The notes beneath the pieces are model-generated. The model made no database searches, was not told the origin of the DNA, and worked only from the letters and a program-made list of their open reading frames with translations. The position numbers were made by a program, and so were the translations under genes. A DNA stretch of 64,000 bases, taken from NCBI RefSeq assembly GCF_001679785.1, contig NZ_CP016286.1, positions 2,170,001 through 2,234,000 of the forward strand, given 5' to 3'. This document shows, piece after piece, positions 26,753-35,240 of the stretch. Source of the DNA: Rhizobium leguminosarum (GTDB lineage: Bacteria > Pseudomonadota > Alphaproteobacteria > Rhizobiales > Rhizobiaceae). Numbering within the stretch: the first letter of the stretch is position 1; every line of letters begins with the position of its first letter.

Positions 26753-27334
26753 TCAGACGCGATTCAGGAATTCGAGCACGCGGAGGGTGAGCAGCGCGGT
26801 CGCATCCGCATCATAGGACGGCAGCGAGCTGTCGGCGAAGTAGTGCTGATCGCCTGGGTACAGGAAAAGCTCCGCGTCCTCGACCTTTTCCACGATCTCG
26901 CGGGCGGCGTCGATGTCGCCCTCGCCGACGAAAATCGGATCGTTGTCCATGCCGTGGATCTGCACCGCGACGCCGGCCGGCCAGGGTCCGAAGGCCCACT
27001 CGCCGCTGATCGGCAGGCAGGAGTAGAAGAGCAGAGCCCCACGGGCGCCGGGCCGTGTCTGCGCCAGCTTCTGCGCCGGCAGCACACCGAAGGAGAACCC
27101 GGCATAGACGAGCCCGGCAGGCAAGTCGTCGGCGAGGCGCACGCCGCGCTCCCGCATGGCGTCGAATCCGATCTCGCCGATATAGGCGATCCCCGCTTCG
27201 ATGCTTGGGAATGTGCGCCCGTCAAACAGATCAGGCGTATGCACGATGTGACCGGCTGCCCTGATATCGTCGGCAAACGAACGCACACCCGGGGTCAGCC
27301 CTTGTGCGTGGTGAAACAACAGGACCTCAGCCAT
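26753..27334 (-). CDS. Dienelactone hydrolase-family alpha/beta hydrolase
   Basis: A 193-residue alpha/beta hydrolase of dienelactone-hydrolase type. The nucleophile elbow reads GFSFG, so Ser replaces the Cys found in classical dienelactone hydrolase. Asp in HGMDNDPIF and His in GDQHYFADSS complete a triad. ATG 27334 has a strong GGAGG site 7 nt upstream. It stands alone, convergent with the VOC gene; function beyond ester/lactone hydrolysis cannot be inferred. Confidence 0.85.
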   Translation of the reverse strand: MAEVLLFHHAQGLTPGVRSFADDIRAAGHIVHTPDLFDGRTFPSIEAGIAYIGEIGFDAMRERGVRLADDLPAGLVYAGFSFGVLPAQKLAQTRPGARGALLFYSCLPISGEWAFGPWPAGVAVQIHGMDNDPIFVGEGDIDAAREIVEKVEDAELFLYPGDQHYFADSSLPSYDADATALLTLRVLEFLNRV

Positions 27335-27407
27335 ACGGAGCCTCCGGGTGGGATAGTCGGGCAAACATTCTGCAACTCTACAGCGTCATTCCCTCGCCGG
27401 AAAGACG

Positions 27408-28193
27408 TCAGGTGCGGGCCAGGCCGTCGATCGCCCTCGCCAGCTTCACGAGATCTGCGGCGTAGAACCCGGCGGCGTTGAGACAGTTCGTCTCGAGCAG
27501 CTTCAGTCCCTCTTCGGTCCGACAGATATCGATGACATAAGCTTGGGAGTAGTCAGGATTGATGTCGACCATGCGTTGCCCAAAGTCCAGCGCATCGTCA
27601 TCGATGTCGTGGCGGTGGACCACACGCGATCCGGCCTTGTAGAGCGAATAGGTGACGATCCGGCCGTCGACGACCCAGAGACGCCATTCGCTAAGGATGC
27701 GAACAGGCTCGGTCAGCATCAGCAGCGTGTCGTGACGAAGCGATCCGTTCGGGATTTCATCTTCGTCGAGCGCCAGTACCCTCTCTGCCATGCGGATGAT
27801 CTCGCCGGTCGATTTGACGTTGCCGGGCTCCTCCTTGCTGTCGTCGACCGGGCGCAGGAACCAGTCCCTGCCGTCATCCGCCAGACGCTGAGGGACATCC
27901 CGGAGTGTCAGGAACAGCGCATCGGCACCGTTGAGGAGGTAAGGATGCCACACCTGTTCGTGAACGAAAGGACGCAGCTTGAAGACACCCGGCCGGTAAC
28001 CGTTCGCCTCGGCGTTCTTCCACAGCGTGTAGGAGCCGAACATGACCACTGAACCCGGATCCGCAACGACCGGCTCGGGAATGAGCTCGCCGGCGAACGG
28101 TACGACCTTGTGCCATGTGTAGGAGATTCCAAGCTGGTCGAGCGCCTCGGCCAGCTTGCTGGTATCTTCGATCTGCTGGAGAAGCCACTGCAT
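27408..28193 (-). CDS. ATP-grasp domain protein
   Basis: A 261-residue protein matching the small ATP-grasp-like group often annotated DUF4343. It has the lysine/arginine-rich middle (FKLRPFVHEQVWHPYLL, WFLRPVDDSKEEPG), and the C-terminal metal/ATP segment YVIDICRTEEGLKLLETNCLNAAGFY, where the Asp, Glu and Asn expected to bind Mg-ATP are visible. Such enzymes ligate a carboxylate to an amine. It is 75 nt downstream of the copper amine oxidase on the same strand and probably ends that operon. Start by AGGAAACAG before ATG 28193. Confidence 0.8.
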   Translation of the reverse strand: MQWLLQQIEDTSKLAEALDQLGISYTWHKVVPFAGELIPEPVVADPGSVVMFGSYTLWKNAEANGYRPGVFKLRPFVHEQVWHPYLLNGADALFLTLRDVPQRLADDGRDWFLRPVDDSKEEPGNVKSTGEIIRMAERVLALDEDEIPNGSLRHDTLLMLTEPVRILSEWRLWVVDGRIVTYSLYKAGSRVVHRHDIDDDALDFGQRMVDINPDYSQAYVIDICRTEEGLKLLETNCLNAAGFYAADLVKLARAIDGLART

Positions 28194-28268
28194 TCTGTTT
28201 CCTACCTTTCTTACAATCCGTCGGACTACCAAAAAGCTATTTAAAAAGGAACAGCCGTAGCATTACAG

Positions 28269-30257
28269 CTATGTGTGGCAGCAGGAACCGTTTCCGGTGT
28301 CATCGGGCGAAGGTTGCAGGCGATTGTCGACGCTCTGGCTGTTTTCTTCCGGCGGCAGGTCCATGGCGATGTTGGATGCGAGGAAGCCGTTCGGTTTCAG
28401 CGTGAAACCGGCATATTCCACCGGCATGATCGGAAAATCCTCGGGCTTGCAGACATGGGTATGGCCGAAGGAATGCCACAACACGACATCGGCATTCTCG
28501 ATTTCGCGGTTCTGCTTGACGTAACCCGGCAGGCCGTCGCAGCCGGCATGCACGTTCGGATAATCGCCGCTCGCATATTTTTCCCTGGCATCGAAGGCCG
28601 TGACCCAGATGTGTTTCTTGGCGAAGCCGCCGCGCTGGGCAACGGTCGAATCCGGCTGGGCAAGCATAACCGGCGACGGCATGACGACAATCTTGTAGCC
28701 CGGCGCCTTGCCGACGCTGTTCTGGATGTTGGGGTTGGAGACTTTCCAGTAACGGCCGGTCTCGCCATTAGCGACTGCCGGGGAATCGAGTTCGCGCTTC
28801 AGCACACGGCTCCTGGTATCGAAGACATTGCCATAGGGATTGTCCTCACCCCAGGGACGCGGCACGAACTCATGCTCGGTCACAGTATTGTTGCCACCGT
28901 CGACATCCATGTGCAGGCGCGCATTGAAGAAATGCTGGTGGGTCGGACCGCCGAGATTGTCATCGACCATGCCGCCCCATGGATAGGTTTCGCCGGTCGC
29001 GACCGCCGCCGTCTGGATGATGCCGGTGAGTTTGGCTTCGAGCTGGATCGTGCCGTCCTGGTAGAGATACCAGTAGAAGCCGTAATCGTAGTTGCCGACG
29101 GTTGCGAAGAAGGAGATGACGAGGCGGCGCGAACGGCGTACTTCGAAAATACCGTTGCGGAATTCGTAATGCTTCCAGAGGATGCCGTAATCCTCCTCAT
29201 GCATGCAGATGGCGTTCTTCATGATGAAAGGCTGGCCGAGATCATCCGCCGCCGGCACGTCGAAATAGTGAATATGGCCGAGGCAGTCGCAGCCGAGTTC
29301 GAGGCAATTGGCCAGGCGTCCGAGGCCATATTCGCCGGCATCGAAGGCGCTCTTCCAATAGTGGTTCGCGGTCGGATCGGCATAGGGCACGACCATTTCG
29401 GTGACACTGGCGCGAAAGACGACGGGCCGCAGCCTGCCCTGATCCTTGATGCCGAGTTCATGCAGAACAAGCCCCTCGCGCGGAGTGAAACCGACACGGA
29501 AACTCCAGTTCTGCCATTCGACTTTCCAGCCGTCGACCGTAAAGCTCGGCCCTTGCGGCTGAACGATATTCAGCGGCGTGAGATCGGGCCGCGGTTCCGG
29601 GAAGGTTTCACGGCCATAATTGCGCTTCTTCCTCGGGACCGGAATGATCTTTTCATCGTCGACGAGATCGACCACTCGGTTGGTGATCAGATCGACCACC
29701 GCCACCACGCCCTCGATCGGATGCGCGTAGCCGTTGTCACGGACATCCTCGCGCCAATAGGAGACGGCGCGGACGATGCGCTTTCCCTTCTCGAATTCGC
29801 GGCCAAAATAGCCCGAGGAAAAAGGATCGATCTGGATGAGCGGAATATCCTCATCGGTAATGCCGCGCTTCTTGACGGCAGCGATCCAGCGCGGATCGGA
29901 TTTGACGGTGCCTTCAACGGTTTCGAATTCGCACAGCATGATTGGCGGCTGACCATAGGGCAGTTCATCGAGAGGCAGCCGGATATAGGAGGATACCGTG
30001 CCGGCAGTCAGGTCTACGATGCCCTCGAAGGTTTCGCCATTGCTGATGTCGATTGCCAGGATGAAGGCGAGGCGCGCCAGCCCGTCGCCCAGGCGATAGG
30101 CGGCAAGATCCGCTTTGGTCGGTTCCTCCAGCCGGGTGATCGGAAAGCGGAAGGTGGCTGCGAGTGTCTGCGTATCCTTGAGTATGGCAACGGCAGAAGC
30201 GATCTCGTCGAGGCTTAGAGGATCGAGCGGATGGGTGACTGCGACAACGGCGTCCAT
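28269..30257 (-). CDS. Copper-containing primary-amine oxidase
   Basis: A 662-residue copper amine oxidase that converts primary amines to aldehydes with release of ammonia and H2O2. The topaquinone precursor is Tyr390 in ATVGNYDYG (consensus N-Y-[DE]). The catalytic base is Asp307 in SAFDAGEYGLG. Copper ligands are His440 and His442 (THQHFF) and the last His of FGHTHVCKPEDFP (residue 601). There is no signal peptide, so it is probably cytoplasmic, as in the Arthrobacter enzymes. The downstream tail ends GNGSCCHT. It follows an APC permease and a small Cys-rich membrane protein in one operon. Confidence 0.95.
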   Translation of the reverse strand: MDAVVAVTHPLDPLSLDEIASAVAILKDTQTLAATFRFPITRLEEPTKADLAAYRLGDGLARLAFILAIDISNGETFEGIVDLTAGTVSSYIRLPLDELPYGQPPIMLCEFETVEGTVKSDPRWIAAVKKRGITDEDIPLIQIDPFSSGYFGREFEKGKRIVRAVSYWREDVRDNGYAHPIEGVVAVVDLITNRVVDLVDDEKIIPVPRKKRNYGRETFPEPRPDLTPLNIVQPQGPSFTVDGWKVEWQNWSFRVGFTPREGLVLHELGIKDQGRLRPVVFRASVTEMVVPYADPTANHYWKSAFDAGEYGLGRLANCLELGCDCLGHIHYFDVPAADDLGQPFIMKNAICMHEEDYGILWKHYEFRNGIFEVRRSRRLVISFFATVGNYDYGFYWYLYQDGTIQLEAKLTGIIQTAAVATGETYPWGGMVDDNLGGPTHQHFFNARLHMDVDGGNNTVTEHEFVPRPWGEDNPYGNVFDTRSRVLKRELDSPAVANGETGRYWKVSNPNIQNSVGKAPGYKIVVMPSPVMLAQPDSTVAQRGGFAKKHIWVTAFDAREKYASGDYPNVHAGCDGLPGYVKQNREIENADVVLWHSFGHTHVCKPEDFPIMPVEYAGFTLKPNGFLASNIAMDLPPEENSQSVDNRLQPSPDDTGNGSCCHT

Positions 30258-30317
30258 TGGTATACCTCTTGTTTTTGGAAGAGACGACGCAACATGGCGC
30301 GTCGCAAGCTGTGGTGA

Positions 30318-30491
30318 TCAGGATCGACCGGAGCAGATCTGCGTCTCGATCATCATCTGGTCTGCATGAATGCAGAACAGAGAGCAGAAGGCGTGTGCCT
30401 CGACGGCAACCAGCAATGTTGCGCCCGCAAGGATCCCAACCGCGAGAACCAGAAGGCGATCGACGGGTGCAAATTCAGCAACCGCACTCAT
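30318..30491 (-). CDS. Small Cys-rich membrane protein (57 aa) in the amine oxidase operon
   Basis: ATG 30491 overlaps the permease stop by 4 nt (ATGA) and the frame ends at TGA 30318, 60 nt before the amine oxidase start. The product has one membrane span (VDRLLVLAVGILAGATLLVAV) and a tail with four cysteines and two histidines (AHAFCSLFCIHADQ ... ICSGRS). No family recognised. The stop/start overlap and operon position argue that it is translated. A role as a permease accessory subunit or copper handler for the oxidase is inference. Confidence 0.7.
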   Translation of the reverse strand: MSAVAEFAPVDRLLVLAVGILAGATLLVAVEAHAFCSLFCIHADQMMIETQICSGRS

Positions 30492-31939
30492 TCGAAGACC
30501 TTCCCAAGGGAGGCGTAGAGAACGGGCTTGGATCTCTTGACCCGCATCGCAAACAGCGCGCCCAAAAACCCCACCAGCACCATGGCATAGGGGAAAGCCT
30601 TGACGATCGGGCTTTCGCTGCCGGAAAGGAGTGAAAGATTGGAACTGACCAGCACCAGCGACCCCATGAGACCGAGGAGCGCGAGCACTGGCGCGGTCAT
30701 CGTGGTCCAGGCGCTGTAGCTGTTAGGCGTCTTGCGAAAGAACATGATGATCGCGACGGAGACAAGCACCTGCACCAGCAGGATACCGATACCTGCCAGC
30801 GCTGCCATCCACGAGAACACGACAGTGTAGGGATCGGCACCGAAGATGACGAACAGGGCAAGGACGACGGCCGCGACCAGACTTTGCAGAAGACCTGCAG
30901 CATATGGGGAGCCATGTTTGCTGTGAACCTTGCCAAGCACCTTGGCGGCCAGACCTTCACGGCCGAGAGCGAAGAAATAGCGGTTGAGCGTATTGTGGAA
31001 GGACAGGATGCAGGCAAACAGGCTGGTGATCAGCAGCACGTTCATCACCTGGCTCGACCATGGGCCAAGCACGGAATTGGCGGCGGTGAAGTAGAAGCTG
31101 TCGAGGCCGGCAGCAGCAGCGGCCTGCACCTTGCCCGGACCGTAGAATTGCACGATTGCCCAGGTGGAGAGGGCATAGAAGAGGGTAATCAGCAGCACCG
31201 CGACATAGGTGGCGCGGGGAATGGTCTTTTCCGGATCTTCGGCTTCCTCGCCGAAAATGGCCGTAGCTTCGAAGCCGATGAAGGAACCGATGACGAAGAC
31301 CAGCGCCACGCCGAGACCGGGCGCAAAGACCGACGATGGCATGAAGGAGGAGAAGCTGATGCCTTCCGGTCCGCCGCCTGAAAAGACGATGGCAAGATCC
31401 AGCACCAGCAATATGGCGATTTCGGCAATCATGCAGACGCCGAGGATCGCGCCTGAGAAGGCGATGTTGCGCTGACCGCAGACCAGCACGACGACCAGTG
31501 CTCCAAAGGCGAAGGCCCACCAGGGCAGGACCAGCCCAAGCGGTGCTATGGCATTGGCCATGAAGAAACCGAACAGGCCATAGATGGCGATCTGAACCGC
31601 GCTATAGGTGACCAGCGCCATGAAGGCGCCACCCACGCCAGCCGGCTTGCCGATGCCATGGGTGATATAGGTGTAGAAGGCTCCTGCCCCGCCCACATGC
31701 CGGCTCATGGCGGTGAAGCCGACCGAGAAGAGCAGGTAGAGCAGGCCGGCAAGCACGAAAGCGCCGGGAACGCCGGCGCCATTGCCGAAAGCAAAAGCGG
31801 CCGGCGAAGCGCCGACGACGGCCGTCAGCGGCGCGGCCGCGGCAACGACGAAGAACACGATATGGGCGAGGCCCACCGAGTCCTTGGCCAGACGACGCTC
31901 CGGCGATGATGGTGCGGGCATGCTTGATTCCAGTGTCAT
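30488..31939 (-). CDS. APC-superfamily amino acid/amine permease
   Basis: A 483-residue inner-membrane permease with about 12 spans, APC superfamily. TM1 has the helix-break GASPAAFAFGNGAGVPG and TM6 region has FIGFEATAIFGEEAEDPEKTIPRATY, the conserved APC substrate-site pattern. It is probably the amine importer feeding the copper amine oxidase, first gene of the operon permease - small protein - amine oxidase - ATP-grasp. ATG 31939 has GAGGGG; the extension to 32194 runs into the divergent regulator's leader. Divergent from AraC gene 32061. Confidence 0.9.
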   Translation of the reverse strand: MTLESSMPAPSSPERRLAKDSVGLAHIVFFVVAAAAPLTAVVGASPAAFAFGNGAGVPGAFVLAGLLYLLFSVGFTAMSRHVGGAGAFYTYITHGIGKPAGVGGAFMALVTYSAVQIAIYGLFGFFMANAIAPLGLVLPWWAFAFGALVVVLVCGQRNIAFSGAILGVCMIAEIAILLVLDLAIVFSGGGPEGISFSSFMPSSVFAPGLGVALVFVIGSFIGFEATAIFGEEAEDPEKTIPRATYVAVLLITLFYALSTWAIVQFYGPGKVQAAAAAGLDSFYFTAANSVLGPWSSQVMNVLLITSLFACILSFHNTLNRYFFALGREGLAAKVLGKVHSKHGSPYAAGLLQSLVAAVVLALFVIFGADPYTVVFSWMAALAGIGILLVQVLVSVAIIMFFRKTPNSYSAWTTMTAPVLALLGLMGSLVLVSSNLSLLSGSESPIVKAFPYAMVLVGFLGALFAMRVKRSKPVLYASLGKVFE

Positions 31940-32060
31940 GGAGAACCCCTCTTTGCTTGTTTGTTGCCAAGAAGGTAAGCGCGGCGATCTGGCCCCGAAA
32001 TTGCAGTTTATGCCAATGAATCGACAATTCGCGCCACGAAGGTCACCGGAGACGCTGAAA

Positions 32061-33098
32061 ATGGCAGTTGCATCGCATTTGATCAGCCGCATGCCCGCAG
32101 TTGCTTCAATTCGAGCCTCCGTCTTGATCCCGCTGGTGCAACAAATCGATAAAAGATCCGGGAAAACCGACCTTCTTCTCGCTTCGCACGGCATTCTTCG
32201 CTCACAACTGGAAGATCCCTACGCTGTCCTGCCCATGGCGCGTTATGTCGCGCTGTTCGAGGAGGCCGCGACGATAACAGGTGAACCGGCACTGGGAGCC
32301 CGTATGGGCACCGGGTTCAAGCCCGCCGACATCGGCCCCATCGGCATGCTCTTTGCGCTCTCGCCGACCATTCGCAGCGCTTTCGAGCGGCTGTCGAAAT
32401 ATGTCAACGCGGTACAAGGCGCGACCAGTTCCGGCGTGTTCGAGGAGAATGGCGATTTTGTCTGGAGCTACCGGATCGTCGATCCCAGCATGTGGCCGCG
32501 CCGGCAGGACAGCGAATTCACGATCGCCGCCTCCTGTCAGCTCGTCCGTTCGTGCTTCCGCCGTGGCTGGCGGCCGATCGAAATTCAGCTCGAGCATCAC
32601 GCCCCGCGCGACGCCGGCGTGCTGGAACGCATCTGTGGCGCGACGATCCTGTTCGGCCAATCCGGCAACCGGATCGTCATGAACAAGGCGGAGGCTGACC
32701 GTGTGCACCGTGCGGAAGACAAAAGCCTGATCGAAATCCTGGAGCGGCATATCGGCGATCTCATCAACGAGCCAGCGGCCGGGGATATACTCAAGGAAAA
32801 GGTCCAGGCCCTGATCAGCATCTATCTCGGCCGCAAACCGGTCACGGTCGCAACGCTTGCCGCTGAACTGAAGATGTCGCCGCGAAGCCTCCAGCGACGG
32901 CTGTCGGAGGAAGGCGTGTCGCTTCGTGATCTCGTTCGCCAGCACCGCCAGACGCTCGCCGCCCACTATCTCGGCGACCAAAAAGTTGCACCGATGTCCG
33001 AGATTGCGCGTGTGCTGGGTTATGCCGACAACACGGTGCTCTGGCGTGCGCTGCGGTCCTGGGAGAAGAAGGGAGACCACCTATCTTCGAGACGTTGA
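32061..33098 (+). CDS. AraC-family regulator with arabinose-binding-type N-terminal domain
   Basis: A 345-residue regulator: residues ~15-200 form the Arabinose_bd-type ligand/dimer domain (ASVLIPLVQQIDKRSGKTDLLL ... ARYVALFEEAATITGEPALGARMG), residues ~240-345 the AraC DNA-binding domain (VTVATLAAELKMSPRSLQRRLSEEG ... SEIARVLGYADNTVLWRALRSW). ATG 32061 follows GGAG by 9 nt and gives the usual family length; earlier in-frame ATGs lie in the divergent promoter. Divergent from the amine permease, so most likely its amine-responsive activator. Confidence 0.88.
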   Translation: MAVASHLISRMPAVASIRASVLIPLVQQIDKRSGKTDLLLASHGILRSQLEDPYAVLPMARYVALFEEAATITGEPALGARMGTGFKPADIGPIGMLFALSPTIRSAFERLSKYVNAVQGATSSGVFEENGDFVWSYRIVDPSMWPRRQDSEFTIAASCQLVRSCFRRGWRPIEIQLEHHAPRDAGVLERICGATILFGQSGNRIVMNKAEADRVHRAEDKSLIEILERHIGDLINEPAAGDILKEKVQALISIYLGRKPVTVATLAAELKMSPRSLQRRLSEEGVSLRDLVRQHRQTLAAHYLGDQKVAPMSEIARVLGYADNTVLWRALRSWEKKGDHLSSRR

Positions 33099-33229
33099 TC
33101 GAAGATGCACGGCAACGGAGATCGCCCGATTGCTGCCCTACGGACGGAAGCAAAAGCCCGGCATCCTCCAGCGCCCGAGCGCGGCATTCTCCAACGCCCC
33201 TATGGTGACGGTGCCTACTTCTCCTCCCC

Positions 33230-33358
33230 CATTCCTGTGCTCGTCACAGGAATCCAGCCACGGCGCGTCCGCGCCGTGAATGACTCTCATACGACGAGGT
33301 CGTTCTCCCGCGCCCAAGGACTTGGGCACACTGGATTCCTGTGACGAGCACAGGAATG
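33230..33358. mobile_element. Short palindromic element with 28-bp inverted repeats
   Basis: The 28 nt at 33230-33257 (CATTCCTGTGCTCGTCACAG...) are the exact reverse complement of 33331-33358. Each arm is itself a hairpin (ATTCCTGTG / CACAGGAAT), and the interior holds two more (CACGGCGCG-TCCG-CGCCGTG and GCCCAAGGACTTGGGC). 129 bp, no gene. It fills most of the gap 33099-33401 downstream of the AraC gene and may also end transcription. Confidence 0.7.
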
Positions 33359-33401
33359 AAGGAGGTTGGGTTGGCGTTCTCGTCGTCAGCCAAGCACGCT
33401 T

Positions 33402-34094
33402 TCAGCAACGCTCGACGCCCTTTGCCGCCAGGATGTCATCAACGGCTGTCGACGTCAGAAATTCCGACAGCTGCCTTGCAGCTTCTGCGTCCGTTGACGC
33501 GGCGCTGATGCCAATGGCGAAGTCGATGTAACTTTGCAGTTCTGCCGGAAACTGACCGACAAGCATGACCTCGGGAGCGGCGGCGAGAATCGAGGTCACG
33601 GGAACGACACCCAACTCGGCCTCCCCGCGGCCTACGGCCGGCGCCGTCTGCCCTCCTGATATGGCCACCAGCTTTGGCTTCACCTCATCGGCTATTCCCA
33701 AGCGTTCCAGCAAACCGGAGAAGTAGCCGCCGCTGCTTCCTTCACTGGCGTAGGCGATCGATTTGGCGCTCTTCAACGCATGTTTGAATGCTTCCACCGA
33801 CCCGATGTCGAGCGGCCGACCGCCTGCCTTGGCCGCCACCCCCATTGCTATCCGGCCAAACGCGACCTCGCTCCCCGCCTTGACCTTTCCCAAGGCGGCC
33901 AGATCCTCAACCAGGTTCGGATTGGTGATGACGAGGTCAAAAGGCTCCCCAGCTTCAATCTGCTTCTTGACGACAGGATTGAGCTCCCACTTGACCGCAA
34001 CTGCGAATCCTGTGTCCGTTTCGAACTGGGATATGAGAGCAAGGACGGCGGGTCGGACCGCAATAGCGCCAAAAAGGCGGATTTCCTGGGTCAT
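33402..34094 (-). CDS. ModA-like substrate-binding protein without signal peptide
   Basis: A 230-residue protein of the periplasmic binding-protein type II (molybdate/ModA-like, SBP_bac_11) fold: LALISQFETDTGFAVAVKWELNPVVKKQIEAGEPFDLVITNPN, then SIAYASEGSSGGYFSGLLERLGI and a C-terminal GVVPVTSILAAAPEV...SAASTDAEAARQLSEFL. The ATG at 34094 starts directly at the first beta strand (MTQEIRLFGAIAV), so it appears to lack an export signal; the longer reading to 34121 does not add one. No ABC permease or ATPase is adjacent. Possibly a cytoplasmic sensor or orphan. Confidence 0.8.
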   Translation of the reverse strand: MTQEIRLFGAIAVRPAVLALISQFETDTGFAVAVKWELNPVVKKQIEAGEPFDLVITNPNLVEDLAALGKVKAGSEVAFGRIAMGVAAKAGGRPLDIGSVEAFKHALKSAKSIAYASEGSSGGYFSGLLERLGIADEVKPKLVAISGGQTAPAVGRGEAELGVVPVTSILAAAPEVMLVGQFPAELQSYIDFAIGISAASTDAEAARQLSEFLTSTAVDDILAAKGVERC

Positions 34095-34136
34095 GGCCGA
34101 AGTCCGCTCCGATCTGTCCATCCTATCTAACAGCCC

Positions 34137-34502
34137 CTACGGCGCAGCACCAAAGAACGCCAGCCGGGTGAAGATCGTGTAGTCCGCTTCCGATACCATC
34201 AGCGCCACGAAAACCAGCACCAGCAGCGGCGGCAGCAGGATGGCGTAGACGAGCGCCAGCCGTTCCCAGGCCATGTGCATGAAGACGGCGACGATCAGCC
34301 CAGCCTTCAGCATCATGAACACGAGGATCAGCGTCCACCTGAGATAACCCTGGACGCCGAGATAATCGACCATGTAGGAAAAGGCACTGAGCACGAAGAG
34401 TAGGCCCCAGACGAAGAGATAGAGCCGGATCGGGTGCTGTTGTCCGGTGTCTATTTGTGCATGCACCGTTTGGTTTTGCGCATGCGCCGTTGTCTCGCTC
34501 AT
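34137..34502 (-). CDS. Cytochrome oxidase subunit IV-like protein
   Basis: A 121-residue protein with three membrane spans, like CyoD/cytochrome c oxidase subunit IV (prokaryotic type). A ~25-residue polar N-terminus precedes the first span. It is the last gene of the oxidase operon, starting 7 nt after the upstream subunit III gene stops. Its role in the family is stabilising the copper-B/haem site during assembly. Confidence 0.85.
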   Translation of the reverse strand: MSETTAHAQNQTVHAQIDTGQQHPIRLYLFVWGLLFVLSAFSYMVDYLGVQGYLRWTLILVFMMLKAGLIVAVFMHMAWERLALVYAILLPPLLVLVFVALMVSEADYTIFTRLAFFGAAP

Positions 34503-34509
34503 GACGACC

Positions 34510-35235
34510 TCACCACAGATAAAAAAACGCGAAGATGAAGACCCAGACCAGGTCGACGAAGTGCCAGTAGAGGCCCATGATCTCGACGGCCTCGTAGCGG
34601 CCTTTCCGGCTGGTGAAGAAGCCGCGCCGTTCCACGTCGAAATCGCCGCGCCAGACCTTGTGGGCGACGATCAGCAGGAAGATGACGCCGATCGTGACGT
34701 GGGTGCCGTGAAAGCCGGTGATCATGAAGAAGGTCGACCCGAACTGTGCCGCCCCCCACGGGTTCTCCCAGGGTCGCACGCCTTCGGTGATCAGCTTCGT
34801 CCATTCAAAGGCTTGCATGCCGACGAAGCCTGCGCCGAGAAGGGCCGTGAGCAGCATCAGCATCGCCGTCATGCGGCGGTCGCGGCGATAGCCGAAATTG
34901 ACCGCCATCGCCATGGTGCCGCTGCTCGAGATCAGCACGAAAGTCATGATCGCGATCAGGATTAGCGGCACGTTCTGGCCGCCGATGTGGAGCGCGAAGA
35001 CCTCACTCGGATTGGGCCAGGCGACCGGCGTCGACATGCGGGCGGTCATATAGGCGATCAGGAAACAGCCGAACACGAAGGTGTCGCTGAGCAGAAAGAT
35101 CCACATCATCGCCTTGCCCCAGGAGGCGGTCTTGAAAGCGCGCTGATCCGAGCTGAAATCGGCCGCGACACCGCGCAGGCCGACCGGGCTGAGGCCTGGC
35201 TCGCCGTGTGTCTGGACAGGATGTGCCATCTGCAA
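34510..35235 (-). CDS. coxP: Heme-copper oxidase subunit III (CoxP-like)
   Basis: A 241-residue protein with seven hydrophobic segments and the subunit III pattern TGFHGTHVTIGVIFL plus YWHFVDLVWVFIFAFFYLW at the C-terminus, which closely matches CoxC/CtaE family ends. It would bind subunit I in the membrane. Subunit III is present twice (here and at 35241), as in the coxMNOP operons of rhizobia, where coxO and coxP both encode III-type subunits. The start lies 5 nt after the stop of the upstream III-type gene. Symbol assigned by that analogy. Confidence 0.85.
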   Translation of the reverse strand: MQMAHPVQTHGEPGLSPVGLRGVAADFSSDQRAFKTASWGKAMMWIFLLSDTFVFGCFLIAYMTARMSTPVAWPNPSEVFALHIGGQNVPLILIAIMTFVLISSSGTMAMAVNFGYRRDRRMTAMLMLLTALLGAGFVGMQAFEWTKLITEGVRPWENPWGAAQFGSTFFMITGFHGTHVTIGVIFLLIVAHKVWRGDFDVERRGFFTSRKGRYEAVEIMGLYWHFVDLVWVFIFAFFYLW

Positions 35236-35240
35236 ATCTC

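Noticed and set aside
28275..30218. Plus-strand 647-codon frame antisense to the copper amine oxidase
   Set aside because: Long only because GC-rich codon bias suppresses antisense stops; low-complexity composition and no motifs, whereas the minus-strand gene has all catalytic residues.
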